A stretch of DNA of 19,198 nucleotides from JADLGF01 sp020849415 (GCA_033812595.1 JAPXTJ010000062.1:1-19198), one strand, 5' to 3'. Counted from the first letter of the stretch, positions 1 to 6,630 are shown. The notes: a model not told the origin generated them from the letters alone. Made by a program: numbers and translations.

Positions 1-4
1 TTTC

Positions 5-160
5 CGTGGATAACCCCGTTCACATGTGGAGAACCGTGCGGATAATCGCCCCGAACGTACGAGATCGGCTGGGGATTGCGTTGTGGAATGACAACGGCCG
101 CCGTGGATTGGCACAGGTGACCGGAGAGGATGCGGGTGCGGACTTGTGGATTCGTGGATG
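5..160 (+). other. Cluster of DnaA-box-like nonamers (possible oriC or dnaA-proximal region)
   Basis: The first 160 bases carry seven GTGGA- or GCGGA-cored nonamers in the same orientation: CGTGGATAA (5-13), TGTGGAGAA (25-33), TGCGGATAA (37-45), TGTGGAATG (82-90), CGTGGATTG (102-110), TGTGGATTC (145-153) and CGTGGATGC (153-161). The first three each differ by one base from the DnaA-box consensus TGTGGATAA. A dense, same-strand cluster is typical of replication origins and of the region next to dnaA. No dnaA, dnaN or other replication gene lies inside the window, so the origin role is inference. Positions 161-303 hold no gene I can support; around 240-275 the sequence becomes more AT-rich. Confidence 0.4.
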
Positions 161-303
161 CGTTCTCCCCGTTCGTTCAGTCACAGTTTTCGCGTGATTC
201 CGGGCACTTCGCCGACTTATCCCGATATCCCCACCACTACAACGATTACGGTTCGTTTCACTTCTCTTAATGAATGAGTCAGGTACGTAGTACGAAGTCG
301 TTG

Positions 304-894
304 TCAGCCGACCAGCGAGCGATATGGAGCCAGCACGGTTTCGATATCGCGCCGGATCCAGCCGGGCAGATCGGTCTCGCCGGCGAGCGACCAGGTCGTG
401 AGCGAGCCGAACCAGGCGGTGGCGATCGCCTGGGCGAGACGGGTGTGATCGTGACGCACGAGCTCGCCGGCGGCGGTGGCCGCAACGAGGCAGGCGCGAA
501 CCTGACTGCGAAGCTCGGTTTGATGGGCGATGGCGATGGTGTGCACCTCAGGGTCGGTAAGATCGAGCTGAAGAAAGGCGAGTCGGTTCGCCATCACGGC
601 CGGGGTATCGACGCCATCGGTGAGTCGGTGAAGCGCGCGCTGGAGCTGCTCGGTTGGGGGTTCATCAGGAGCCACGTCCGCAAAGGCTGTGATGGTCTCA
701 CCGGGCAAGCGGGCTTTGAGCGCCAGGATGAGATTGCGTTTGGAGCCAAATCTCTGAACGAGGGTGGCCGGCGCCAGCCCGATTTCGTCCGTAATGTGCG
801 CCAGGGTAAAAACGGCGGGACCGTGCCGATCAATCGCCCGCCGGGCGGCATCGAGAATAGCGTCATCGGAAGCGGTGCGCGGTCGTCCAGCCAT
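304..894 (-). CDS. TetR/AcrR-family transcriptional regulator
   Basis: A 196-residue protein, the usual size for TetR repressors. The N-terminal helix-turn-helix spans roughly residues 12-55: the AILDAARRAIDRHG helix, then FTLAHITDEIGLAPATLVQRFGSKRNLI, the classic TetR recognition-helix pattern with phenylalanine in place of the usual tyrosine in 'YxHF'. The remaining helical C-terminal part would bind a ligand that cannot be named from sequence. The gene is divergent from vapB with 70 bp between starts, so the shared intergenic region could hold sites for either regulator. The Shine-Dalgarno sequence before this ATG is weak. A 208-residue plus-strand reading frame over the same bases is a GC-driven shadow with no recognisable domain. 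Target genes are unknown. Confidence 0.9.
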   Translation of the reverse strand: MAGRPRTASDDAILDAARRAIDRHGPAVFTLAHITDEIGLAPATLVQRFGSKRNLILALKARLPGETITAFADVAPDEPPTEQLQRALHRLTDGVDTPAVMANRLAFLQLDLTDPEVHTIAIAHQTELRSQVRACLVAATAAGELVRHDHTRLAQAIATAWFGSLTTWSLAGETDLPGWIRRDIETVLAPYRSLVG

Positions 895-931
895 AGTTGA
901 AGTGTAGTTGCAGGCATCTCGCCGTAGAGAC

Positions 932-951
932 GTATATACTCATGTCTATAC
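932..951. promoter_or_regulatory. Imperfect palindrome, likely vapBC autoregulatory operator
   Basis: GTATATAC-TCAT-GTCTATAC forms two 8-base half-sites matching at 7 of 8 positions around a 4-base spacer. A -10-like TATACT lies inside it (935-940) and the Shine-Dalgarno AGGAGGT (952-958) follows at once. VapB and other AbrB-type antitoxins, alone or with the toxin, commonly repress by binding such palindromes over their own promoter. The divergent TetR regulator is an alternative binder. Confidence 0.5.
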
Positions 952-964
952 AGGAGGTAGAACT

Positions 965-1276
965 ATGACCGATGTGAAGGTAGCGAAGCTTTTCAGGAAC
1001 GGCGGAAGCCAGGCGGTTCGTCTGCCGGCAGAGTTTCGGTTTGAAGGTGATGAGGTGGTGATCAGGCGGGATGAGAAGACGGGAAATGTCATTCTCTCAG
1101 AGCGGCTGAGCGGGCCGACAATCTGGGACTACTACGATGAAGTCGGTTACCTGGATGAACCGATCGAATTTATGGAGGAACGGCCCCTCAATAGAGTCTT
1201 TGAAATGAGGAATCCGTTTGCGGATGAATTCGTTGAGATGGGGCCAGATTCATCAAGCGAAGCGGACGACGAATGA
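965..1276 (+). CDS. vapB: VapB-type antitoxin (AbrB/SpoVT fold)
   Basis: A 103-residue protein. Its N-terminal residues 4-50 show the AbrB/SpoVT swapped-hairpin DNA-binding domain of VapB and MazE antitoxins: VAKLFRNGGSQAVRLPAEFRF followed by DEVVIRRDEKTGNVILSE. The acidic C-terminal half (residues 55-103, many Asp/Glu, ending SSSEADDE) is the expected flexible toxin-neutralising tail and is somewhat long for VapB (often 75-90 residues). The start at 965 is chosen over an upstream in-frame ATG at 908 because AGGAGGT sits 6 bases before it. The stop overlaps the toxin start (ATGA), so the two are translationally coupled. The cognate toxin is the next gene. Base use is visibly less GC-rich than the ABC operon, consistent with horizontal acquisition. 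Confidence 0.9.
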   Translation: MTDVKVAKLFRNGGSQAVRLPAEFRFEGDEVVIRRDEKTGNVILSERLSGPTIWDYYDEVGYLDEPIEFMEERPLNRVFEMRNPFADEFVEMGPDSSSEADDE

Positions 1277-1683
1277 GCAGGTTTATGCTCGATACGAATA
1301 TTGCCAGTTATGCCATCAAGGGCAGATCGAGGAGCGTGGGTGCTCGAATCCACGAAATTGCCCGCGATTCGATTTGCTTGTCGGTAATCTCGGAGGTGGA
1401 GCTATGGTATGGATTGGTGGTGCTGCCAGAGTCCCACATACTCCACGAACGTGTCCCGGCGTTTTTGCGCCGCTATGAGGTGCTCCCCTGGCCTAGAGAA
1501 GCATCGGTGATCTTTGCCAGAGAGAAACGCCGTTTGGAGCGAATCGGCATGATAGTCCACGATTTTGACATCATGATCGCGGCGCATGCGTTGGCGATTG
1601 ACGCCGTACTCGTGACGAATAACATGCGGCATTTCGAGCGTATTGGAGAAGGCCTACGCCTTGTGAATTGGCACGAGAATTGA
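1273..1683 (+). CDS. vapC: VapC-type PIN-domain ribonuclease toxin
   Basis: A 136-residue PIN-domain protein, full length for VapC. The acidic metal-binding residues expected for the Mg2+/Mn2+-dependent RNase are present: Asp7 in FMLDTNI, Glu43 in SEVELWYG and Asp99 in HDFDIMIAAHAL, with the C-terminal VTNNMRHFERI motif at 114-124 (Asn in the position often taken by the fourth Asp). VapC toxins cut tRNA or rRNA and are held inactive by VapB. The start overlaps the vapB stop by 4 bases, the standard antitoxin-first arrangement. The 3' end overlaps the next gene by 16 bases, so the operon continues past the toxin, which is unusual. The RNA target cannot be told from sequence. No sign of inactivation is visible. 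Confidence 0.92.
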   Translation: MSRFMLDTNIASYAIKGRSRSVGARIHEIARDSICLSVISEVELWYGLVVLPESHILHERVPAFLRRYEVLPWPREASVIFAREKRRLERIGMIVHDFDIMIAAHALAIDAVLVTNNMRHFERIGEGLRLVNWHEN

Positions 1684-2045
1684 GCCGTAGAGAAACGTTT
1701 CCACCTGGTCTTCCGGATCTCTGGGACATCTGCGATCAGCTGATCGCCACACATGAGATCGTGATTGACCGGCCGAAAGCGAGTGCACACCCGCGGTTCC
1801 CCGAGTTCATCTACCCGGTTGACTACGGATTTCTGAAGGGAACCGTCGGTGGCGATGGCGATCCGATCGATATCTACGTCGGCACCGGCAACGAAGGGCT
1901 CTGTGGCTATTTCCAGACGCGCGACGATCTCAAGCAGGATCAGGAAATCAAGCTCCTCTGGAACGTTACCAAAGAGGAGCTTGAAGCAATCGGAACGTTC
2001 CTGTACGAAGCGAACCTGCATCCGGCTTTTGTCGAACGGCCCTGA
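1668..2045 (+). CDS. Short inorganic-pyrophosphatase-like protein
   Basis: A 125-residue protein related to the soluble family I inorganic pyrophosphatases, which hydrolyse PPi to 2 Pi in the cytoplasm. Residues 63-69, DGDPIDI, match the family signature D-x-D-P-x-D. The preceding HEIVIDRPKASAHPRFPEFIYPVDYGFLKGT (29-59) resembles the first active-site strand region, and DQEIKLL (91-97) could supply the later Asp/Lys pair. It is much shorter than classical enzymes (about 170 residues), so true PPase activity is uncertain; small stand-alone homologues do exist. The start is a TTG inside the end of vapC, 14 bases after GGAGAAGG; a second TTG at 1680 is possible. Its stop lies 6 bases from the convergent mutarotase-like gene. 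A role with the toxin is not established. Confidence 0.7.
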   Translation: MARELSRRETFPPGLPDLWDICDQLIATHEIVIDRPKASAHPRFPEFIYPVDYGFLKGTVGGDGDPIDIYVGTGNEGLCGYFQTRDDLKQDQEIKLLWNVTKEELEAIGTFLYEANLHPAFVERP

Positions 2046-2051
2046 ACGCGC

Positions 2052-2714
2052 TTAATCTGTGTGAAAAACCTCCGGGATCGGGTAATCGTAGGCGCCTTCC
2101 TTGGCCTCGGGTACGGGTTGCAGCATGGCGGTGGTGATCTTCCACCAGTCCTGGCTCACCGCGTCGTCCGCGTTTCTCGCCATATCGGCCTCCCAATCAT
2201 CCCCGTGGTACTCCATGTAGGTGAAGAGGAGATGGTTGTACTGGTAGATCGAGTAATTGCGGATGTTGGCGTCGGCAATGGCGGCGAGCACGCCGGGCCA
2301 GGTGTCGGCGTGAATCCGGATGTACTCCTCGATCGCCTTCTCCTTGACGTGAATGACTGAGGCGATGCGCTTGTTCAGTCGACCGTGGGGCGCATCGGTG
2401 TGGAAAACCTCAGGAAGCCTCTTCCACCACGCCCCCTCCTCGACATCAGGCATGGGCAATTGCATCGGCGCCGTGATTTTCCACCACTCCTGCGTGACCG
2501 GATCGGCCGCCATCTTCGCCTGATCAGCCGCCCAATCGTCGCCGTGGTACTCCATGTAGGCGAAGAGCAGGTGGTTGTACCGGAAGATCGAGTAATTGTG
2601 GATGTTGCACGCCGCGATGGTTTCCAGCACCCCCGGCCAGACCTCGGCGTGAATCCGCTCGTACTCGGCGATGTCCCTGTCCTTGACCTGAATCAACTGC
2701 GCGATTCGCTGCAT
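2052..2714 (-). CDS. Tandemly duplicated L-rhamnose-mutarotase-like protein
   Basis: A 220-residue protein made of two copies of the roughly 105-residue RhaM/YiiL fold, the enzyme that interconverts alpha- and beta-L-rhamnose. Copy one (residues 1-107) has Tyr18 and His22 in YERIHAEVWP, the positions of the E. coli RhaM catalytic residues; copy two repeats them exactly 113 residues later as Tyr131 and His135 in YIRIHADTWP. Both keep HNYSI/RNYSI, NHLLF.YMEYHGDDW, the WWKI motif (77-80, 190-193) and a terminal EVFHTD. RhaM itself is a homodimer, so this may be a covalent dimer. GGAAGGA sits 8 bases before the ATG. No other rhamnose-pathway gene is in the window, so the natural sugar is uncertain. 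A single-domain family member of unknown substrate is the alternative reading. Confidence 0.85.
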   Translation of the reverse strand: MQRIAQLIQVKDRDIAEYERIHAEVWPGVLETIAACNIHNYSIFRYNHLLFAYMEYHGDDWAADQAKMAADPVTQEWWKITAPMQLPMPDVEEGAWWKRLPEVFHTDAPHGRLNKRIASVIHVKEKAIEEYIRIHADTWPGVLAAIADANIRNYSIYQYNHLLFTYMEYHGDDWEADMARNADDAVSQDWWKITTAMLQPVPEAKEGAYDYPIPEVFHTD

Positions 2715-2745
2715 CGGTTCGATCCTTCCCGGTTGGTTGCCTGAG

Positions 2746-2786
2746 CTGGTTATCGAGGCGCACCCCGATTATCGACCGATTATCGG
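2746..2786. promoter_or_regulatory. Iteron-like tandem TTATCG palindromes upstream of the mutarotase-like gene
   Basis: Two directly repeated units, CCGATTATCG (2765-2774) and CCGATTATCGG (2776-2786), stand 11 bp apart, one helical turn. Each is itself a palindrome (CGAT-T-ATCG). A partial third copy, GTTATCGAGG, lies around 2748-2757. They sit about 35-70 bp upstream of the start of the minus-strand mutarotase-like gene, where a transcription factor would act. No matching regulator is identified. Confidence 0.4.
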
Positions 2787-2855
2787 GCGCGCGCGGTCAC
2801 GGGAAAAGCGGGTCAGGCTGATTCGGGCGGGTGTGGAATAACGGAACAACGTGGC

Positions 2856-4772
2856 TTACGGCTCCTGGCCGAGACTATCCATCAACTCCGGGAGCCGTGC
2901 CCCCAATCCGTTCACTAACTCAGGCAGTCCATCCGCCAACGGCCACCAGCGAAACGCGCGCACGCCCTCGTCAGATTTGATTTCCCATCTGCCTTCGGGA
3001 TCGTCGTTGCAGGTGAGGTGGTAGTAGAATCGATGTGTCAACGCTCCCGAAGCGGGATCTTCGAACCATTGATTCCCGAGATAGCGTGCGACCATTAGTT
3101 GGTTAAGTCTGGAAAAGGCCCTGCTCATGGGCAGAACTGAACTGCGTACATCGTCAGACCATTCCAGGCGATCGCCTGGAATGCCCGCACCGTTCTGTTC
3201 CGGTCGTTCATAGACCAATAACCGGTCCTGGCAGGTAACGTAGGCACAAACCTGCCGATAAGAATGCCAGGTTGCTTGGTCCGGACGCGGCAGCGGGAGC
3301 GAGAACTCCTGTCCGTTAGGCCCCGGTTCGGTCGGCAATAGCGTCCGTTCGTTCATCGACGAAGCGTCGATCTGTTCCTGGGTCAGGCCCGTAACCTTGC
3401 TGAGGCGCGCGCCCTCAAGGTGGGCTTCGTCGAGGCGCGCGCCCTCAAGGTGGGCTCCCATGAGGTACGCGCCCTCAAGGTTGGCATTTTCGAGGCGCGC
3501 GCCCTTAAGGTTGGCTCCTTCAAGGCGCGCGCCCTCAAGGTGGGCTCCCATGAGGTACGCGCGCTCGAGGTTGGCTCCCGTGAGGAATGCGCGCTCAAGG
3601 TGGGCTCCCGTGAGGTCCGCACGCTCAAGGTTGGCTCCCATGAGAAACGCGCGCCCAAGGTGGGCTTCCCTGAGGTCCACGTCCTCAAGGTGGGCTTCCC
3701 TGAGGTCCGCGTCCTCAAGGTGGGCTCCGTGCAGGTCCAGCACCTGCCGACCCTGCTGCTCAGACGTTAGCTGAGCGTTGTCACGATTCCCAAGCACCTT
3801 CACGATTGCCGCTATATCGGTTCTCAGCTCCGTCCGCGGGCTGCGGAAGAAACGTGTGGGCTCATTTCGCTTGAGCGGTTGTCCGTCATCGTCTACCAGC
3901 GAAGGAGCGGTAGGTTGCCCATTTGTGGACGTTTTGTTCTCCCGTACGCCCTGAGCGGTCTCTTTGGAGTTATTGCGCAGGTACGCGGTAAGCACCTCCA
4001 TAATCGGCCAGTGGTCGCGACACCATCCGTGCGTATGCTCGTCTCCCGCGCAGGAATCCTTGGCGAGCCGCTCCAGGGCAAAAATGGCGCCAAGGCGAAC
4101 CTCCATCCGTGGTCTGCGGTCTTCGTAGGATGAACCCAGCATTTCGATGGCTTTGGCGAAGCGATCGGTGATCTGTCCGTCTTGCGCGATGCGGAGTTGT
4201 TCGCGGCCGAGTTCGAGACTCTTGCGGGTCTGATTGGCGGTGTAAAACGCAGCGATCACGGTAACCAGCAGGACGATGCCGCCGATGATTTCGATCAACG
4301 CCAGGGTGGCGTAAACCTCGGTCTCGACCAGTTGGGCACGATCGCTGGCGCTTTCCGGCTGGACGTAGTCTTGCAGGCCCCAAATCGGGATCGAGCCGCT
4401 TCGCGGCAGTACCCGATTGACCACCCATACGCTGGCGGAACCAACAGCAATAACCAGGGCAAGCGCGGCGATAATGGCAATGGTATGGCGGGCGTTGCCT
4501 CGCCAAGGGAGCGTTCGGAATCGCGCCCACTCGGTTGCGAGCCGGGTGCCAAATCCCGAGGCTTCTGGCGCTCCTTCCGTTGATTGGTTATCCACCCCGG
4601 TCACTCCACTAAAGCGCCTGGAAGGTGCGGCATCTCCGCCGTCATGCGAACGGTTCAGGCGCGGCTTGCTCTCTTTATCATCGTAACGATTCCTCGGGAG
4701 ATTCTGCCATGAACGCGTGCGACGTGGGGGAGAGGACCCACCAGCCGAGATGCGGCGGCTCCGTTCAAACAC
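2856..4772 (-). CDS. Membrane pentapeptide-repeat protein with C-terminal degenerate Nudix-like domain
   Basis: A 638-residue protein. In order: a basic, low-complexity N-terminus (1-75); two hydrophobic helices at about 97-118 and 155-179; a segment 180-270 (KSLELGREQLRIAQDGQITDRFAKAIEMLGS, then RLGAIFALERLAKDS and IMEVLTAYLR) that accompanies many membrane pentapeptide proteins; about 23 pentapeptides (345-459, AHLEGARLEG type) expected to form a right-handed quadrilateral beta-helix; and a C-terminal domain (502-635). That last part reads VCAYVTCQDRLLVYERPEQNGAGIPGD and ends FRWWPLADGLPELVNGLGARLPEL, resembling Nudix hydrolases, but the catalytic G-x5-E-x7-REUxEE box is absent, so it is probably a binding module. 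The GTG start has no strong Shine-Dalgarno; a GTG at 4595 preceded by GGAG is an alternative that would drop the first 59 residues. Function unknown. Confidence 0.8.
   Translation of the reverse strand: MFERSRRISAGGSSPPRRTRSWQNLPRNRYDDKESKPRLNRSHDGGDAAPSRRFSGVTGVDNQSTEGAPEASGFGTRLATEWARFRTLPWRGNARHTIAIIAALALVIAVGSASVWVVNRVLPRSGSIPIWGLQDYVQPESASDRAQLVETEVYATLALIEIIGGIVLLVTVIAAFYTANQTRKSLELGREQLRIAQDGQITDRFAKAIEMLGSSYEDRRPRMEVRLGAIFALERLAKDSCAGDEHTHGWCRDHWPIMEVLTAYLRNNSKETAQGVRENKTSTNGQPTAPSLVDDDGQPLKRNEPTRFFRSPRTELRTDIAAIVKVLGNRDNAQLTSEQQGRQVLDLHGAHLEDADLREAHLEDVDLREAHLGRAFLMGANLERADLTGAHLERAFLTGANLERAYLMGAHLEGARLEGANLKGARLENANLEGAYLMGAHLEGARLDEAHLEGARLSKVTGLTQEQIDASSMNERTLLPTEPGPNGQEFSLPLPRPDQATWHSYRQVCAYVTCQDRLLVYERPEQNGAGIPGDRLEWSDDVRSSVLPMSRAFSRLNQLMVARYLGNQWFEDPASGALTHRFYYHLTCNDDPEGRWEIKSDEGVRAFRWWPLADGLPELVNGLGARLPELMDSLGQEP
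3391..3740 (-). repeat. 30-bp tandem repeat array inside the pentapeptide gene
   Basis: On the plus strand the unit reads roughly GAGGCGCGCGCCCTCAAGG followed by TGGGCTCCC, with an exact 30-bp period and about eleven copies. Each unit encodes two pentapeptides. Copies are highly similar at DNA level, including synonymous positions, which points to recent expansion or gene conversion and makes copy number likely to vary between strains. Shadow frames on both strands are open here simply because of the repeat. Confidence 0.85.
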
Positions 4773-4815
4773 CCGAACGCTAACTGCTAATCGCCAACCC
4801 TCAGCATTCGTAACA

Positions 4816-4845
4816 TTGACAAGTCATCTTACAAATCTGTATATA
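4816..4845 (+). promoter_or_regulatory. Sigma70-like promoter for the sugar ABC operon
   Basis: A perfect -35 TTGACA (4816-4821) and a -10 TATATA (4840-4845) are separated by 18 bp in a locally AT-rich patch between the divergent pentapeptide gene and the binding-protein gene. Transcription would begin near 4852 and leave a leader of about 220 nt. A weak LacI-like sequence, TCGAAGCGCTGGAA, begins at about 4857, just after the expected start, but its symmetry is poor. Confidence 0.6.
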
Positions 4846-4983
4846 TCTTGCATTCATCGAAGCGCTGGAAATCTGGTGGCCTGAATTTACGCAGGCCGTC
4901 CGGCTCCGTTGTGGCGGGACGTATGTTTCTGGACCTCCGCCCGGGAGCGAGGAAAGGAGCCTGATCCGCGATCGACCGCTCGC

Positions 4984-5006
4984 CGCATCTGTGTCCAGCA
5001 GATGCG
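4984..5006 (+). promoter_or_regulatory. Hairpin in the long leader of the ABC operon
   Basis: CGCATCTG (4984-4991) and CAGATGCG (4999-5006) form an 8-bp stem with a 7-base loop in the untranslated leader. The leader matches no riboswitch class I can recognise. There is no T-run after the stem, so it is not a simple terminator. Confidence 0.4.
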
Positions 5007-5074
5007 CCCCGCGGGCGGCCCTTCCCGCTTCGAGCGAACCCGCCGTTTGGCAACACTCCAGGAGGTTCTCACAC

Positions 5075-6577
5075 ATGGACAAGGTTCAACGGCATCTGCT
5101 CCGGGGCCAGATCAATCGCCGCTCATTCCTCACCGGCGCCGCCGCCGCGGCCGCGGCCATCTCCTTCCCGCGTATGGTTGGCGCGCAATCGGCCCAGACC
5201 GGCGTCGATCCCGCCACCTGGACGCCGGAGTACATCAACAGCATCGCTGGCACGGAAACGTACGACACCGCCGCCGAACTCAACGCCATCGTGCCGCTCG
5301 ATTACTCCGGTCGCCTCACCTACTGGTGGGTCGGCCCGACCGAGGCCTCGGCCCAGATCGACAAGGACATGAACGACGCCTTCTGGGCGGCGTTCTCCGA
5401 GTACTACCCGAACATCACCGTCGAAAAGCAGAATCTCGATTACAACACCCTGGCCGATCAGTTCCGCACCGCCGCGCTCGGAAACTCCGGGCCGATGGTG
5501 GTGAAGCTGCCGATCCTGAATGGCGTGGAATTCGCCTCCAAGGGGCAGTTCATGGAGTTCGGCCCGGCCGATGTCGGCTACGCGGTCGAGGATTTCTGGC
5601 CAGGCGCCATGAAATCGGTCACCTGGGACGGCAAGACCTACGGCGTGCCGACTAACAACGAAACGATGGCGTTGGTCTGGAACGCCGGCATCTTCGAAGA
5701 GGCCGGACTCGATCCCGAAACGCCGCCGGCGACCTGGGATCAGCTGGTCGAGTACTCCAAGCAGATTCACGACAGCACCGGCAAGTTCGGCTACGGCCTG
5801 GTGGCGCGCACCAACGCCGGCAACACGCCCTTCCGCTTCATGCCGAAGGCGTGGGCCTACGGCGGCGGCGCGCTCGATGAATCGCAGGATGCGCCGACCT
5901 ACCAGGATATCTACATCAATAACGACGGCACCAAGGCGGCCGTGCAGGCGATGTACAACATGTACGTCCGCGACAAGTCCGTTCCCACCTCGGCCCTGAC
6001 CAACACGCAGACCGAGAATCAGGATCCGTTCATCGCCAGCCAGCTCGCCATGGTGATCAGCCACCCGAGCGAGTACGCGGTCATGCTCGATCGCGCCAGC
6101 AAGGCGACCGGCGCCGACAAGGAAATCGCCGACGGCGTGGTTGCGAACATGCGCTACGGCTACCTGCCGGAAGGTCCCTCGCGCCGCGCGGTGGTTTTCG
6201 GCGGTTCGAACGTTTTCCCGGTCAATCCGGACATCGTCGACGGCGGCACCGATCTCGACGCGGTGCGCGCCTTCATCGCCTTCTCGACCGGGCCGGAATG
6301 GAGCACCAAGCTCGCCTGGGTCGGATCGAATCCGGGCAACCTGCGCGGCTTCCGCACCGAATGGATGAAGGAGCGGCTCGAGACGATCAAGAACCTCGAC
6401 GTCACCACGTCAATGCTGCCGTACGGCATCCCGTTCCCGGTGGTGCCGGAATCGAACGACATCATGCTCGGCATCGTGCCGGACATGCTCCAGAACGCGC
6501 TCACTGAAACGATGACGGTGGACGAGGCCTGTGAGGATGCGGCCAGCAAGATCGAAGCGCTCTACAGCGGCATGTAG
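5075..6577 (+). CDS. Carbohydrate ABC transporter substrate-binding protein (family 1), Tat-exported
   Basis: A 500-residue extracellular solute-binding protein that would capture a sugar or oligosaccharide outside the membrane and hand it to the permeases. The N-terminus has a twin-arginine signal, NRRSFLTG with Arg15-Arg16, followed by an alanine-rich hydrophobic stretch and a likely cleavage site near VGAQSA (about 35-40). The mature part has typical family-1 features: LTYWWVGPTEASAQ, a NITVEKQNLDYNTLADQFRTAA segment, GKTYGVPTNNETMALVWNAGIFEEAGLDPETPPATWDQL, and a late VFPVNPDIVDGG-type region. The ATG at 5075 is chosen because AGGAGG lies 10 bases before it; an in-frame ATG at 4991 falls in the leader. 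No lipobox cysteine is seen. First gene of the four-gene importer operon. The sugar cannot be assigned. Confidence 0.92.
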   Translation: MDKVQRHLLRGQINRRSFLTGAAAAAAAISFPRMVGAQSAQTGVDPATWTPEYINSIAGTETYDTAAELNAIVPLDYSGRLTYWWVGPTEASAQIDKDMNDAFWAAFSEYYPNITVEKQNLDYNTLADQFRTAALGNSGPMVVKLPILNGVEFASKGQFMEFGPADVGYAVEDFWPGAMKSVTWDGKTYGVPTNNETMALVWNAGIFEEAGLDPETPPATWDQLVEYSKQIHDSTGKFGYGLVARTNAGNTPFRFMPKAWAYGGGALDESQDAPTYQDIYINNDGTKAAVQAMYNMYVRDKSVPTSALTNTQTENQDPFIASQLAMVISHPSEYAVMLDRASKATGADKEIADGVVANMRYGYLPEGPSRRAVVFGGSNVFPVNPDIVDGGTDLDAVRAFIAFSTGPEWSTKLAWVGSNPGNLRGFRTEWMKERLETIKNLDVTTSMLPYGIPFPVVPESNDIMLGIVPDMLQNALTETMTVDEACEDAASKIEALYSGM

Positions 6578-6592
6578 CACGACGTGACACGA

Positions 6593-6630
6593 GGCGCCGG
6601 GCTCGGAGCGCATGCGTCCGGCCCGGCGCC
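6593..6630 (+). terminator. Strong intercistronic hairpin after the binding-protein gene
   Basis: GGCGCCGGGC (6593-6602) and GCCCGGCGCC (6621-6630) form a perfect 10-bp GC stem; the 18 bases between them contain a further palindrome, CGCATGCG, so the whole can fold as one long stem. There is no T-run, so it is unlikely to end transcription fully. As with the malE-malF intergenic repeats, it may protect the upstream mRNA and give the binding protein a higher expression level than the permeases. Whether it is a partial terminator or an RNA stabiliser is open. Confidence 0.5.

Noticed and set aside
6..197. 63-residue plus-strand reading frame
   Set aside because: No recognisable domain or ribosome-binding site, and it consists of the DnaA-box-like repeats; more likely non-coding.
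274..900. 208-residue plus-strand reading frame over the TetR gene
   Set aside because: No family similarity, whereas the minus strand has a clear TetR helix-turn-helix and full length.
3391..3740. CRISPR array
   Set aside because: The 30-bp units are contiguous with no variable spacers, and they encode pentapeptides in frame; no cas genes are present.
3383..3774. Open frames on both strands through the pentapeptide array
   Set aside because: They are open because a 30-bp repeat lacks stops in several frames, not because they are genes.
4857..4870. LacI-type operator
   Set aside because: Only the central AGCGCT is symmetric; the outer positions do not match, and no LacI gene is in the window.
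5123..6064. 313-residue minus-strand reading frame inside the binding-protein gene
   Set aside because: Low-complexity shadow of GC-rich codons, rich in Gly/Arg/His/Val with no motif; the plus-strand protein is well conserved in type.
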